A DNA stretch of 21,319 nt from CAYFSC01 sp964345695 (GTDB taxonomy: Bacteria > Bacteroidota > Rhodothermia > Rhodothermales > Salinibacteraceae), in NCBI GenBank assembly GCA_964345695.1, contig CAYFSC010000036.1:1-21319 (forward strand), read 5' to 3'. Position numbers and translations under genes: made by a program. The notes beneath the pieces are model-generated. The model made no database searches, had not been told where the DNA came from, and worked only from the letters and a program-made list of their open reading frames with translations. Below, piece after piece: positions 1 to 7,146 of this stretch (positions are counted from its first letter, which is position 1; each line of letters starts with the position of its first letter).

Positions 1-155
1 GCGTCATTCCAAGGCGCGATGGCGAAGGCCGAAGGTCATGCCAGCTGGTACGAGGAATCTCTTCGAATCCAGCGGAATCGGGGCCGAATGGCATGCCCGT
101 CCGGTCTGTTTCCGCTTCTCCCGAAGAGATCCCTCGCGTGCGCTCGGAATGACGC
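1..155. repeat. Palindromic intergenic repeat (MITE/REP-like)
   Basis: The ends form a perfect 10-bp inverted repeat: GCGTCATTCC at 1-10 and GGAATGACGC at 146-155. A second, inner arm pair is GAGGAATCTCTTCG (52-65) against CGAAGAGATCCCTC (122-135), complementary except for one base. The interior has a short direct repeat CGAAGG at 23-28 and 30-35. The sequence style (a 'GTCATTCC ... GAGGAATCTC ... GAGATCCCTC ... GGAATGAC' fold) resembles palindromic repeats dispersed between genes in many bacteria. No transposase is encoded, so it would be non-autonomous. The left end coincides with the window edge and may extend further. A degenerate second right-hand end may lie at about 217-250, where ACCTTCGGCC (217-226) is the exact complement of GGCCGAAGGT (27-36). 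Confidence 0.6.
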
Positions 156-332
156 GCTCGATGACAGGGACGGTCGGCCCTGTGAAGGCTCGATCAGGTT
201 TTGTCTTGTACCGTGGACCTTCGGCCCCTTCGTTTTGCTCAGAATGAAGTATGCGGAGACGAATTTTGTCGTGTAGAACGGTTTGAGGGAGCGGAGTTGA
301 GCCACGTGCGCGGCGGCTGACAAGGAAAATCT
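156..332. other. Non-coding remainder 3' of the first glycosyltransferase
   Basis: No convincing gene is present. A weak hairpin CAGGG (165-169) / CCCTG (178-182) lies about 150 bp beyond the stop of the minus-strand glycosyltransferase. The right part (217-250) looks like a decayed extra copy of the right arm of the neighbouring palindromic repeat. Open frames through here are short, differ by strand and show no recognisable protein family. Confidence 0.4.
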
Positions 333-1508
333 TCAGAAGCTGGTGTGCGGACGTCCCGTCGCCGCGACGGTCCGAAGCACCGACACGTAGCGTTCCGTAA
401 CTGCAGGCCACCCGAAGGTCTCGATGGTGTGCTCACGGGCCGACGCGGACAGCGCGGCACGTTGTTCGGGAGCATCCACGTACTGCTGGATCGCGTCTGC
501 GAACGCCGTGGGGGATTCGGGGGCCACGAGGTGTCCGTTTCTCCCCTCGGTGATGACGTCGCGGATGCCTTCCAGCCGGGCGGCGATGGCCGGCGTTCCG
601 CACAGCCCGGCCTCCAGCATGACGACGCCGAATCCTTCCATGTCTCCCGCCACGGGCACGTTCGGCATGACGAACAGGTCGGCGCCGCGGTAGAGGCGTT
701 CGAGGTCTGCGTCGGAGATGCGCCCGAGCACCTGCACGCGATCGTCGAGCCCTCGGCGGTCGATGGCGGTCCGGATGGCGTCGGTCGCCGGACCGTCGCC
801 CGCAATCCAGTAGTGCACGCGGTCGGGCAGGCGCGGCATCACGTGGTCGACGAACCAGTCGAACCCCTTGCGCTTCACGTGCCGCCCGACGCTGCACAGC
901 AGCAGCGCATCATCGGGCAGCGAGGAACCCGTCTCGCCGAGCGAGCGCAGGAGATCGCCGCGCATCGAGGCGCGATCGGTCGGCGGGGCGAAGCGGGCGA
1001 GGTCGATGCCGTTCGGAACGACGCAGGCTTTCTCTGACGGCAGGCCCCGATCGGTGCAGGCCTGCGCGGTGGCGCGACTGACCGGCAGCACCGCGTCGAG
1101 CGCTTTGAACACCTTCGGCACGAACCACTGGTACGGCGGGAACGGCGTCGTCACGTCGAGCCCGTGCACGATGGCGGCGGTGCGGACTCCGTGGCGCCGC
1201 AGCAGGCTCTGGAGCGGAACGGCCAGCGCGGCGGTGACCATCGACGAGAAGAGCACCACATCGACGGCACCGCGCTGCGCAGCCCGGGCGATGCGCCACG
1301 CGCTCCACAGCAAAAACACGGGCGTTTTCCAGTGCACCCAGTCCCATGAACTTCGAAGGAGGCACGCGTCGTAGTGAAGCGTGGCATCGGACGCGGCTCG
1401 CTCCTGCAGCGATTCGTGGAGTTTGGTCGCCACGCGCTGCATGCCGCCGACGTTGTCCAGCGGCCGGTCCGGGGGCGGGAGCGAATGAGAGACAAAGAGC
1501 AGACGCAC
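333..1508 (-). CDS. GT-B glycosyltransferase, family 4 type
   Basis: A retaining GT4-type glycosyltransferase of 391 residues that would transfer a sugar from an activated donor to a lipid or glycan acceptor in the cytoplasm or at the inner membrane face. The N-terminal Rossmann strand RLLFVSHSLPPP (2-13) is followed by a glycine-rich GGMQ acceptor-side loop at 21-24. The C-terminal donor domain shows VPNGID (164-169), GRHVKRKG (208-215, donor-phosphate binding Arg/Lys) and the E-x7-E motif with Glu291 and Glu299, all typical of GT4. I chose the GTG at 1508 because the recognisable fold begins there; the open frame continues to a GTG at 1619, but that added N-terminus is Arg/Pro-rich and looks non-coding. 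It follows another GT4 gene by about 100 bp on the same strand, so the two may be co-transcribed. Donor and acceptor cannot be told from sequence. Confidence 0.88.
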   Translation of the reverse strand: MRLLFVSHSLPPPDRPLDNVGGMQRVATKLHESLQERAASDATLHYDACLLRSSWDWVHWKTPVFLLWSAWRIARAAQRGAVDVVLFSSMVTAALAVPLQSLLRRHGVRTAAIVHGLDVTTPFPPYQWFVPKVFKALDAVLPVSRATAQACTDRGLPSEKACVVPNGIDLARFAPPTDRASMRGDLLRSLGETGSSLPDDALLLCSVGRHVKRKGFDWFVDHVMPRLPDRVHYWIAGDGPATDAIRTAIDRRGLDDRVQVLGRISDADLERLYRGADLFVMPNVPVAGDMEGFGVVMLEAGLCGTPAIAARLEGIRDVITEGRNGHLVAPESPTAFADAIQQYVDAPEQRAALSASAREHTIETFGWPAVTERYVSVLRTVAATGRPHTSF

Positions 1509-1608
1509 AGGAAAGAGCAGGCTGGCAAAGAGGACGCGACGACGAGGCGGCTGAATCCGGGAGCGTGTGTCAGGTTGCGAGGCGGGACGCCGCCGAGGGC
1601 CACCGCGG

Positions 1609-2814
1609 CTACGTGGCACCGGGGCGGGCAGGCGCGGCGTGTGCGGCGAGCACCTCGTCGTAGTACGTGTTCATGCGGGCGAGGATGGTGTCCCACGTGA
1701 ACGTCTGGGCCCGGTCGCGGGCCGCCGTGCACATGCGCTGCCGAAGGGCGGCGTCGGTGACGAGGCGCTCGACGGCGTCGGTGAAGGCGGATGCATCGCC
1801 CGGCGGGCACAGGACGCCGGTGGTGCCGTCGTCAACCAGGTCGCGACTGCCGACGGCATCGGCACAGACCGTGGGCAGGCCGGACGCCATGGCTTCCAGC
1901 GTGACGTTGCCGAACGTCTCCGTGTCGCTGGGAAAGAGGAAGACGTCGGACGAGGCATATGCGCGAGACAGGGCGTCTCCTTCAAGGTAGCCGGTAAAGA
2001 TCGCGTTCGGAAGACGGGCCTCCAGGTCGTCGCGCACCGGGCCGTCTCCGACAATAAGGCTGCGATGCGGAACGTTGCGGCGGTGCAGTGCCTCGATGAC
2101 GTCGGCGAACACGTCAAGGCCTTTTTCCCACACGAGGCGGCTCACGAACGCCACGACGACCGCGTCGTCGGCAATGCCGTGGGCGCGGCGCCATTCCATC
2201 GAGCGGTGAGCAGGGTGAAAGCGGTCGGTTTCCACGCCGCGCTGCCAGAGGCGCAGCCCATCGCGAACTCCGTGGGCCCGTAGGATCTCGGCCATGGCTG
2301 TCGAGGGCACGTAGATCTGCTCGCACTGCGTGTAGAATCCGCGTAGGTAGCGCCACACGAGGCTCTCCATCCAGTCCAGACGATAGTACTTCAGATACGA
2401 GCTGAAGTGGGTATGGTAGGAGGCCACGACCGGAAGGCCGGCGCGGGTGGCGACGTGCAGCGCGTGGCGGCCGAGCAGATCGGGGGTGGCAATATGGACG
2501 ATCGTCGGGTCGAACGCCACCAGCGCGTCGCGCACCGACGGCGTAAGGCCGACCGAGATGCGGTAGTCGGTGCGGCCCGGGGCCGGCACCGAAGGCACGG
2601 GGACCAGGGGGCCTGCATAGTCCGGAATCTGCGGGTCGTCGACCGTGGGGGCAAACACGCACACGCGGACGCCGCTCCGCTCGAGATGCCGCACGAGGCG
2701 ATTGAGCGTCAGCGAGACCCCGTCGGCGATGTGGTTGTATGCGCCCGCAAACAGCGCCACCCGCTTCGGCGGGCGGGGCGAAGACGTCCGATCCGCAGGA
2801 GCCAGCGAGTCCAT
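1609..2814 (-). CDS. GT-B glycosyltransferase, MgtA/SqdX-like family 4
   Basis: A 401-residue GT4 glycosyltransferase. It has an N-terminal Rossmann start RVALFAGAYN with ADGVS (30-34), a YHTHF segment (133-137), a donor-binding FVSRLVWEKGLDVF segment (223-236; Arg226 and Lys231), GDGP (256-259) and an E-x7-E motif with Glu299 and Glu307 inside DTETFGNVTLEAMASGLP (297-314). This last pattern is characteristic of the subgroup with mannosyltransferase MgtA and the sulfoquinovosyl/diacylglycerol glucosyltransferases, so a glycolipid product is plausible, but this is an inference. The ATG at 2814 is preferred over an upstream in-frame start at 2871, which would add 19 residues of low similarity. 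It is transcribed ahead of the second glycosyltransferase and divergently from the MATE transporter. Confidence 0.9.
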   Translation of the reverse strand: MDSLAPADRTSSPRPPKRVALFAGAYNHIADGVSLTLNRLVRHLERSGVRVCVFAPTVDDPQIPDYAGPLVPVPSVPAPGRTDYRISVGLTPSVRDALVAFDPTIVHIATPDLLGRHALHVATRAGLPVVASYHTHFSSYLKYYRLDWMESLVWRYLRGFYTQCEQIYVPSTAMAEILRAHGVRDGLRLWQRGVETDRFHPAHRSMEWRRAHGIADDAVVVAFVSRLVWEKGLDVFADVIEALHRRNVPHRSLIVGDGPVRDDLEARLPNAIFTGYLEGDALSRAYASSDVFLFPSDTETFGNVTLEAMASGLPTVCADAVGSRDLVDDGTTGVLCPPGDASAFTDAVERLVTDAALRQRMCTAARDRAQTFTWDTILARMNTYYDEVLAAHAAPARPGAT

Positions 2815-3149
2815 GCACGAACTGGGGCTGTGGGCAGAGCAAGGAGCGAGCAAATGCCGAGCATCGATCAAAAGGTTCGGCTCGGCTGCGGGAATTCACG
2901 ACGCTCGCACGGAGCAACCGCGGACGGGCGCGGCGGCAGGCCATGCAAAGAGCCCATGACGCTCAGGATATTTCTCCGTTACGTGTCGCGCCGAAGGGCT
3001 TCCGAGAGGGCGCCGCCGCGAACAACGCCGGGCGGCGGAATGTCCATAGTCATCCTGATGGACCGATTCCTTTGCGGGATGCTGCCCGTGCCTCGTCGTG
3101 CTCTGTGTACACAAGTCCCCGTCGCCCCCTGAAGTCGCTGCTTAACCCT
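2815..3149. other. Divergent intergenic region, glycosyltransferase / MATE
   Basis: About 335 bp between the divergent starts, so promoters for both directions must lie here. I see no convincing -35/-10 pair, operator palindrome or small gene. The frame of the MATE gene stays open back to 2739, with an ATG at 2943 and a GTG at 3105, but the encoded extension is Arg/Ala/Ser-rich and unlike a MATE N-terminus, so I treat it as non-coding. Confidence 0.4.
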
Positions 3150-4565
3150 GTGCGTTCGCTTGTTGAGTCCGTCGGCCGGCTGCTCGTTCGCGTCGGGCTG
3201 ATCGATGGCGCGCGGGCCCGGCGCGTCTCCGATCTGGCGTGGCCGCGCATCGTGACGGGCCTGGCGCGCATGTCGAAGGCCACGGCCGACGTGGCCATGG
3301 TGGGCACGGCCCTCGGCGCCTCGGCCATCGCGGGCGTCGGGTACGGCGTGCCGTTCTGGACGATGACGTTCATGCTCGGGGGCGGCATCGCAGGGGGAAC
3401 AATCAGCCTGGTCTCGCAGCGCTACGGCGCCGATCAACACCAGGCCATCGGCACGGCGGTGGTGGTGAGTGCCGTCGTGGCGGTCGCGGTGATGATTCCT
3501 CTGGTCGTGCTGTTCTGGACGATCCCCGAGCCGCTCATCCGGCTGATCGGTACAGGCGAAGCGGCCATCGACTACGGAGCTCGCTACCTGAAGATTGCGA
3601 GTCTGGCCATGCCCTTCGCCGCTCTCAATCTGGTGGGGAGCCGGGCCCTCGTGGGGGCCAATGACGCCTGGACTCCCATGGTGGTGCGCGCCGGTGGGGC
3701 CGTCGCCAACATTGGCCTCAACGCCGTGCTCATCTTCGTCTTCGACCTCGGAGTGGTAGGGGCGGCGCTCGGCACGGTGGTGGGCAACGCGGCAGGAACT
3801 GTCGCCTTCGCCTGGGCCCTCGCGAAGGGACGGCTGCCGCTCGTCGGCGACCTGCCGATTCGCGTCCGTTTCTCGGCCCTGCGGTGGGATCCCGATACGG
3901 CGCGCCACCTCGCCCGGATCTCGGCCCCGCTTGCGCTTCGGAACGTTGCCCAGAACGGCGGTCAGTTTCCGCTGCTGGCCATCGTGGGCCTGTTCGGGCC
4001 CAACGTGGTGGCTGCCTTCGTCATTGCCCTGCGCGTGCGGGCACTGATGAACACGCCGGGATGGGGCTTCGGGCTCGCCTCCAGCAGCCTTGTCGGCCAG
4101 TCGCTGGGCACGGGTGCTGAGCATGAGGCGGAGGCGTACGCCCGCGATACGCTGCGCTTCACCGTTGCGGTTTACACGTTCGCGGCGGGGCTCGTCTTCC
4201 TGCTGGCGACGCCGGTGAGTCATCTCTTCGTGGACGACCCGTCGATAGTCCCGACGACGGCCGCACTCATCCGGGCGACGTGCGTCAGCGTCATCCTGTG
4301 GGGGTGGATGAACGGATCGATGGGGCCGCTCCGTGCCAGCGGCGACACCGCCTGGCCGTTCTACGCGCAGGTCATGGGGCTCGGCGCCTTTGCACTTCCG
4401 GCGGCCTACGCCGGGGCCGCCACGCCCCTCGGCCTCTGGGGACTCTATGCGGCGCTCGTTCTTGAGACCGGCGTGCCCGCGGCCGTCATCTACTACCGCT
4501 ACCGCACCGAGAAGTGGAAACTCATCAGCCGCTCGCACCGGGCCGCTGCAGTGGGGAACGCGTAA
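3150..4565 (+). CDS. MATE family efflux transporter
   Basis: A membrane protein of about 471 residues of the multidrug and toxic compound extrusion (MATE/DinF-NorM) superfamily, which exports cationic drugs or metabolites using a Na+ or H+ gradient. Visible family features include an N-terminal helix region with ADVAMVGTALGASAIAGVG, a helix with GGGIAGGTISLVSQRYGA typical of the first bundle, the repeat-related segment GLASSSLVGQSLGTG in the second bundle, and about twelve hydrophobic helices overall. The length matches the usual 440-480. The start is uncertain: the GTG at 3150 gives a normal-length protein, a GTG at 3105 is possible, and the ATG at 2943 would give an unusually long N-terminus. 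MATE-superfamily relatives also flip lipid-linked sugars, so the adjacent glycosyltransferases leave open a glycolipid role, but this segment looks like an ordinary MATE exporter. Confidence 0.9.
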   Translation: MRSLVESVGRLLVRVGLIDGARARRVSDLAWPRIVTGLARMSKATADVAMVGTALGASAIAGVGYGVPFWTMTFMLGGGIAGGTISLVSQRYGADQHQAIGTAVVVSAVVAVAVMIPLVVLFWTIPEPLIRLIGTGEAAIDYGARYLKIASLAMPFAALNLVGSRALVGANDAWTPMVVRAGGAVANIGLNAVLIFVFDLGVVGAALGTVVGNAAGTVAFAWALAKGRLPLVGDLPIRVRFSALRWDPDTARHLARISAPLALRNVAQNGGQFPLLAIVGLFGPNVVAAFVIALRVRALMNTPGWGFGLASSSLVGQSLGTGAEHEAEAYARDTLRFTVAVYTFAAGLVFLLATPVSHLFVDDPSIVPTTAALIRATCVSVILWGWMNGSMGPLRASGDTAWPFYAQVMGLGAFALPAAYAGAATPLGLWGLYAALVLETGVPAAVIYYRYRTEKWKLISRSHRAAAVGNA

Positions 4566-4668
4566 GTCGGCAGACGGCGACGACGTGCTGCTCAATGGGC
4601 GTGCCGGGGGACGGTCCGGCTCTGGACGGCTCCGCTCTACACCGTCCGAAGATCACGAGAGAAGACAC

Positions 4669-4720
4669 AAAAAAAGACCCAGCCCAGAGGCTGTGTCTCA
4701 CTTTTCTCTGAATCACTAAC
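4669..4720 (-). ncRNA. Candidate short RNA ending at an intrinsic terminator
   Basis: Reading the minus strand, a TTGACA ... TATATT promoter-like pair (4757-4727) is followed within about 50 nt by a strong GC-rich hairpin and then a run of T residues (complement of the A run 4669-4675). If the promoter is active, the product would be an RNA of about 50 nt with a roughly 20-nt unpaired 5' segment and a terminator stem. The flanking genes are both on the other strand, so this is not the leader or the end of a neighbouring gene. The existence of the RNA is inferred; no known RNA family was recognised. The same hairpin may simply terminate the MATE transcript on the plus strand. Confidence 0.35.
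4675..4698. terminator. Hairpin terminator 3' of MATE, usable in both directions
   Basis: The arms AGACCCAGCC (4675-4684) and GGCTGTGTCT (4689-4698) form a 10-bp stem with one mismatch and a CAGA tetraloop. On the minus strand the stem is followed by seven T residues, the classic intrinsic-terminator layout. On the plus strand it is followed by CACTTTTC, a weaker T tract, about 110 bp after the MATE stop codon. It can therefore act for MATE on the plus strand and for anything transcribed leftward. Confidence 0.7.
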
Positions 4721-4726
4721 GATTAC

Positions 4727-4757
4727 AATATAGCAAAATCGCCCCCGGGGTTGTCAA
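4727..4757 (-). promoter_or_regulatory. Promoter-like TTGACA/TATATT pair
   Basis: On the minus strand TTGACA (complement of 4752-4757) and TATATT (complement of 4727-4732) are separated by 19 bp, slightly longer than the ideal 17. The A+T-rich -10 stands out in this G+C-rich sequence. It would start transcription near 4720, directly ahead of the hairpin at 4698-4675. The spacer contains a CCCCGGGG-type palindrome. Assignment is by motif only. Confidence 0.35.
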
Positions 4758-4899
4758 GAGGAAATCTGACACAAACGTAACGACCTTCGGCAAGGGAGAG
4801 ATCGTCCGCGCCGAAGCACCGGCGGAAGCGTTGGGATTGCAGTCCGTGGAGGGTTTATTGACCACTCGCTTTTGCCTTTCTCCCTGTGTACCGGCCGCC

Positions 4900-5511
4900 A
4901 TGTCTCAACTGGAGCACCTGATCACGCTTCTGTCCATCATCCTCGGTCTGGGCCTGACCGACCTCGCGCAGAGCCTCCGGAACTTGGTCCGGCCCGATCT
5001 GCCGGTGCGTTGGCACTGGCTGCCGCTTCTCTGGGTCGTGTTTGCATTCCTTCTCGTCATCAACATCTGGTGGGGCGCCTACGATTTGCTGCAGGCGGAC
5101 GTCTGGGCGAATCCGATCGCGTTTCTGCTGGTCGTGATGATGGGGCTGGGCCTGTATCTGGTCTGTGCGTTCGCGCTTCCCGATGTGGAATGGGAGGGTT
5201 CGTCGGTGGAATCGGCCGACGCTCGGGCATCCGGGGTGGACCTGGAGGTCTTCTACTTTTCAGACAGCCACCGGCGATGGTTCTTTGGCACGCTGATTGT
5301 GCTGTTCGTCATCGCGTTTATCGGAAACATCGTCGGAGCGTCGCTGAAGGGAACCGCCATCGTGCAGAACGCCATCGTAAATCTCGCCATCATCGGCATC
5401 TACGGCCTGCTGATCGTCACGGAGCGGAAAGGGGTGCACGTCGTGATTGCCTTCGTCAGTCTGGCGCTGATGATCGGCACGCTGCTGCAAGCGGAAACCC
5501 GTTTGGGGTGA
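4900..5511 (+). CDS. Uncharacterised six-helix membrane protein
   Basis: A 203-residue hydrophobic protein with no function I can name. Predicted membrane segments lie at about 7-26, 41-61, 72-92, 127-149, 154-174 and 179-197. A 30-residue acidic, Ser/Asp/Glu-rich loop sits between helices 3 and 4 (93-125). The first helix carries LSIILGLGLTDL, and helix 2 carries NIWWGAY; I recall similar Gly-rich first helices with a following aromatic WW in small uncharacterised bacterial membrane proteins, but I assign no family name. The ATG at 4900 is chosen because the hydrophobic start begins there; the frame is open upstream to 4831 without a plausible N-terminus. There is no catalytic motif. It stands alone, convergent with the NADH dehydrogenase gene. 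Confidence 0.75.
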   Translation: MSQLEHLITLLSIILGLGLTDLAQSLRNLVRPDLPVRWHWLPLLWVVFAFLLVINIWWGAYDLLQADVWANPIAFLLVVMMGLGLYLVCAFALPDVEWEGSSVESADARASGVDLEVFYFSDSHRRWFFGTLIVLFVIAFIGNIVGASLKGTAIVQNAIVNLAIIGIYGLLIVTERKGVHVVIAFVSLALMIGTLLQAETRLG

Positions 5512-5512
5512 C

Positions 5513-5552
5513 GTGCGCCGTCCCGATGTATTCCGCTCCCCGTCCGGCGCAC
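5513..5552. terminator. Inverted repeat between convergent genes
   Basis: GTGCGCCG (5513-5520) and CGGCGCAC (5545-5552) are perfectly complementary over 8 bp with a 24-nt loop. The repeat lies between the stop of the membrane protein (5511) and the stop of the NADH dehydrogenase gene (5566), where a shared bidirectional terminator would be expected. There is no T tract on either side, so the mechanism is uncertain. Confidence 0.45.
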
Positions 5553-5565
5553 GGCCCGGAGCGCG

Positions 5566-6957
5566 CTACGTCTCCGGCTCCCACGTAACCGACTCGCCGT
5601 TTTCGAGCGACTGCAGCTTCCGTCGGATGCGGCGCACGCTCGGCTCGGCCGTTCGATGCATCGGGACGGTGTCCACGATCATGCGCGCCTTCCGGTCATA
5701 GGTCAGGTAGTTGTACACCCAGTTCAGGAATGCGATGAGCCGGTTGCGCAGGCCGGGCAGCTTGGTGACGTGTACGAGCGCCCAGAGGAGCCACGCGAAG
5801 ATGCCCTTGAACTGAAATCCGCCGGCGAGATCGGCGATGCCGGCGTTCCGGCCGACCGTGGCCATCTTCCCGAGGTCGCGGTACTGAAATGGCTCCGGCT
5901 CCCGGTTCCGCAGCTGCCGTTGAATCTGGCGCCCCACGTGGGCGCCCTGCTGGATCGCGACAGGAGCGAGCTGCGGATAGAGGGAGTCGTCCTCGTCGCG
6001 AGCCCCGGCCACGTCCCCGATGGCGTACAGGGTGGGACGGTCGGGCACGTGCAGGGCGCGAGTAACAGGAAGGCGTCCGCCGGGTGCCAGATCGACATCC
6101 AGGGCATCGGCCATGGTCTCGGCAAGCGGGTGGGCGCGAACGCCCGCGGCCCACACGACGGTGCCTGCCCGGACGAAGCCGTTGTCGGTTTGGACGCCCT
6201 CTTTGGTGACCGCCTCTACTGATGTGTTCAGCTGGACATCCACGCCGCGCTGTTCGAGTGAGCGCCGCGTGTATTCGCGGAGCGACGGGGGGTAGGCCGT
6301 CATCAGGGCGGAGCCCCGGTCCACGAGGCGTACCTGTGCGGTCCCGGGCTCAGCCCACTCAAAATCGCGGCACATGGTCTGCCGGAACAGCTCCGACATC
6401 ATCGCCGCGGTTTCGACGCCGGTAGGGCCGCCGCCCACGACGACCGCGTCGAGGGCGCACGAGTTGCGCAGGGCCACGTTGCAGTCGGCCGTCTCGAAGC
6501 ACTCCAGCACGTGGTTCCGGAGGTTGAGCGCATCGGGGATGTCCTTCAGCGGGAAGGCATGCTCCTGCACGCCCTCGATGTCCACGTAGTTGGTCACGGC
6601 GCCGACGGCCAGGACCAGCACGTCGTACGCCATGCTCGCTCCGGCCTTGGCGTAGATGCGCTGCGCGTCCGGATCGACGTCGGCGATGGTGGCTCGGCGG
6701 AAGCGGGCGTTGTCCTGCCCGCGCAGCAGGTCGCGCACCGGCATGGTGACGTTGCCGGACGTCAGGCCCGCGGTGGCAATCTGGTAGAGGAGAGGCTGAA
6801 ACTTGTGGTAGTTGTTGCGGTCGATGAGCAGAACCTCGACGGGGGCTCCCTTCAAGGCCTGCGCGGCTTCGATGCCGCCGAACCCGGCCCCAACGATCAC
6901 AACGCGGGGACGGTCGGTCGTCGTCTCGGGCGAGGAGGGCAGAGTCGAGCCAGCCAT
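5566..6957 (-). CDS. ndh: Type II NADH dehydrogenase (NAD(P)/FAD oxidoreductase)
   Basis: A 463-residue non-proton-pumping NADH:quinone oxidoreductase that feeds electrons from NADH into the membrane quinone pool. The FAD dinucleotide motif GAGFGG (23-28) is followed by a second nucleotide-binding motif VVGGGPTGVE (173-182) for NADH and the FAD-contacting YAIGDVAG (311-318). APVAIQQGAH (331-340) matches the AxQQG-type quinone-site motif of NDH-2 enzymes. The amphipathic C-terminal region (about 386-420, Trp/Leu-rich) is the expected peripheral membrane anchor. The ATG at 6957 directly precedes a short tail and the FAD fold; the same frame stays open to 7986 on this strand, but only because it lies opposite the ThuA gene. 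It is divergent from the ThuA-like gene. Related sulfide:quinone oxidoreductases are less likely because of the AxQQG motif and the length. Confidence 0.92.
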   Translation of the reverse strand: MAGSTLPSSPETTTDRPRVVIVGAGFGGIEAAQALKGAPVEVLLIDRNNYHKFQPLLYQIATAGLTSGNVTMPVRDLLRGQDNARFRRATIADVDPDAQRIYAKAGASMAYDVLVLAVGAVTNYVDIEGVQEHAFPLKDIPDALNLRNHVLECFETADCNVALRNSCALDAVVVGGGPTGVETAAMMSELFRQTMCRDFEWAEPGTAQVRLVDRGSALMTAYPPSLREYTRRSLEQRGVDVQLNTSVEAVTKEGVQTDNGFVRAGTVVWAAGVRAHPLAETMADALDVDLAPGGRLPVTRALHVPDRPTLYAIGDVAGARDEDDSLYPQLAPVAIQQGAHVGRQIQRQLRNREPEPFQYRDLGKMATVGRNAGIADLAGGFQFKGIFAWLLWALVHVTKLPGLRNRLIAFLNWVYNYLTYDRKARMIVDTVPMHRTAEPSVRRIRRKLQSLENGESVTWEPET

Positions 6958-7146
6958 GGCGCTATGGTCTGCGATTCGCGGAAGGGCAGCGAGGTCGACG
7001 CAGTTTCCAACGCCCGGCGTCGCCCCGGAGCGTCCGTGACTCTGTTGGATTGCCCCCCGGAGACGTTGCACCGCCGCGGTGCGAACCTCTTTGGACGGCG
7101 TCAAGTGAAACCCACTGACAGACGCTCTCCGAACGCCGCCATTCTC

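Noticed and set aside
52..90. GTTCGAATCC-like sequence suggesting a tRNA T-arm (TTCGAATCC)
   Set aside because: No acceptor stem, D-arm or anticodon arm can be built around it; it is part of the palindromic repeat.
4..411. Small minus-strand ORF in the first 400 bases
   Set aside because: It overlaps the palindromic repeat and the end of the glycosyltransferase gene and has no recognisable protein features.
2979..4595. Long minus-strand open frame (about 538 codons) opposite the MATE gene
   Set aside because: Composition is Arg/His/Asp-rich with no fold; the plus strand encodes a clear MATE protein across the same bases.
4525..4716. Possible leader peptide (SLWAGSFFVSS) reading through the minus-strand hairpin
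   Set aside because: It would start with GTG right at the inferred transcript start, and no minus-strand structural gene follows that could be attenuated.
4741..4750. CCCCGGGG palindrome as an operator
   Set aside because: Too short and too common at this base composition to claim on its own.
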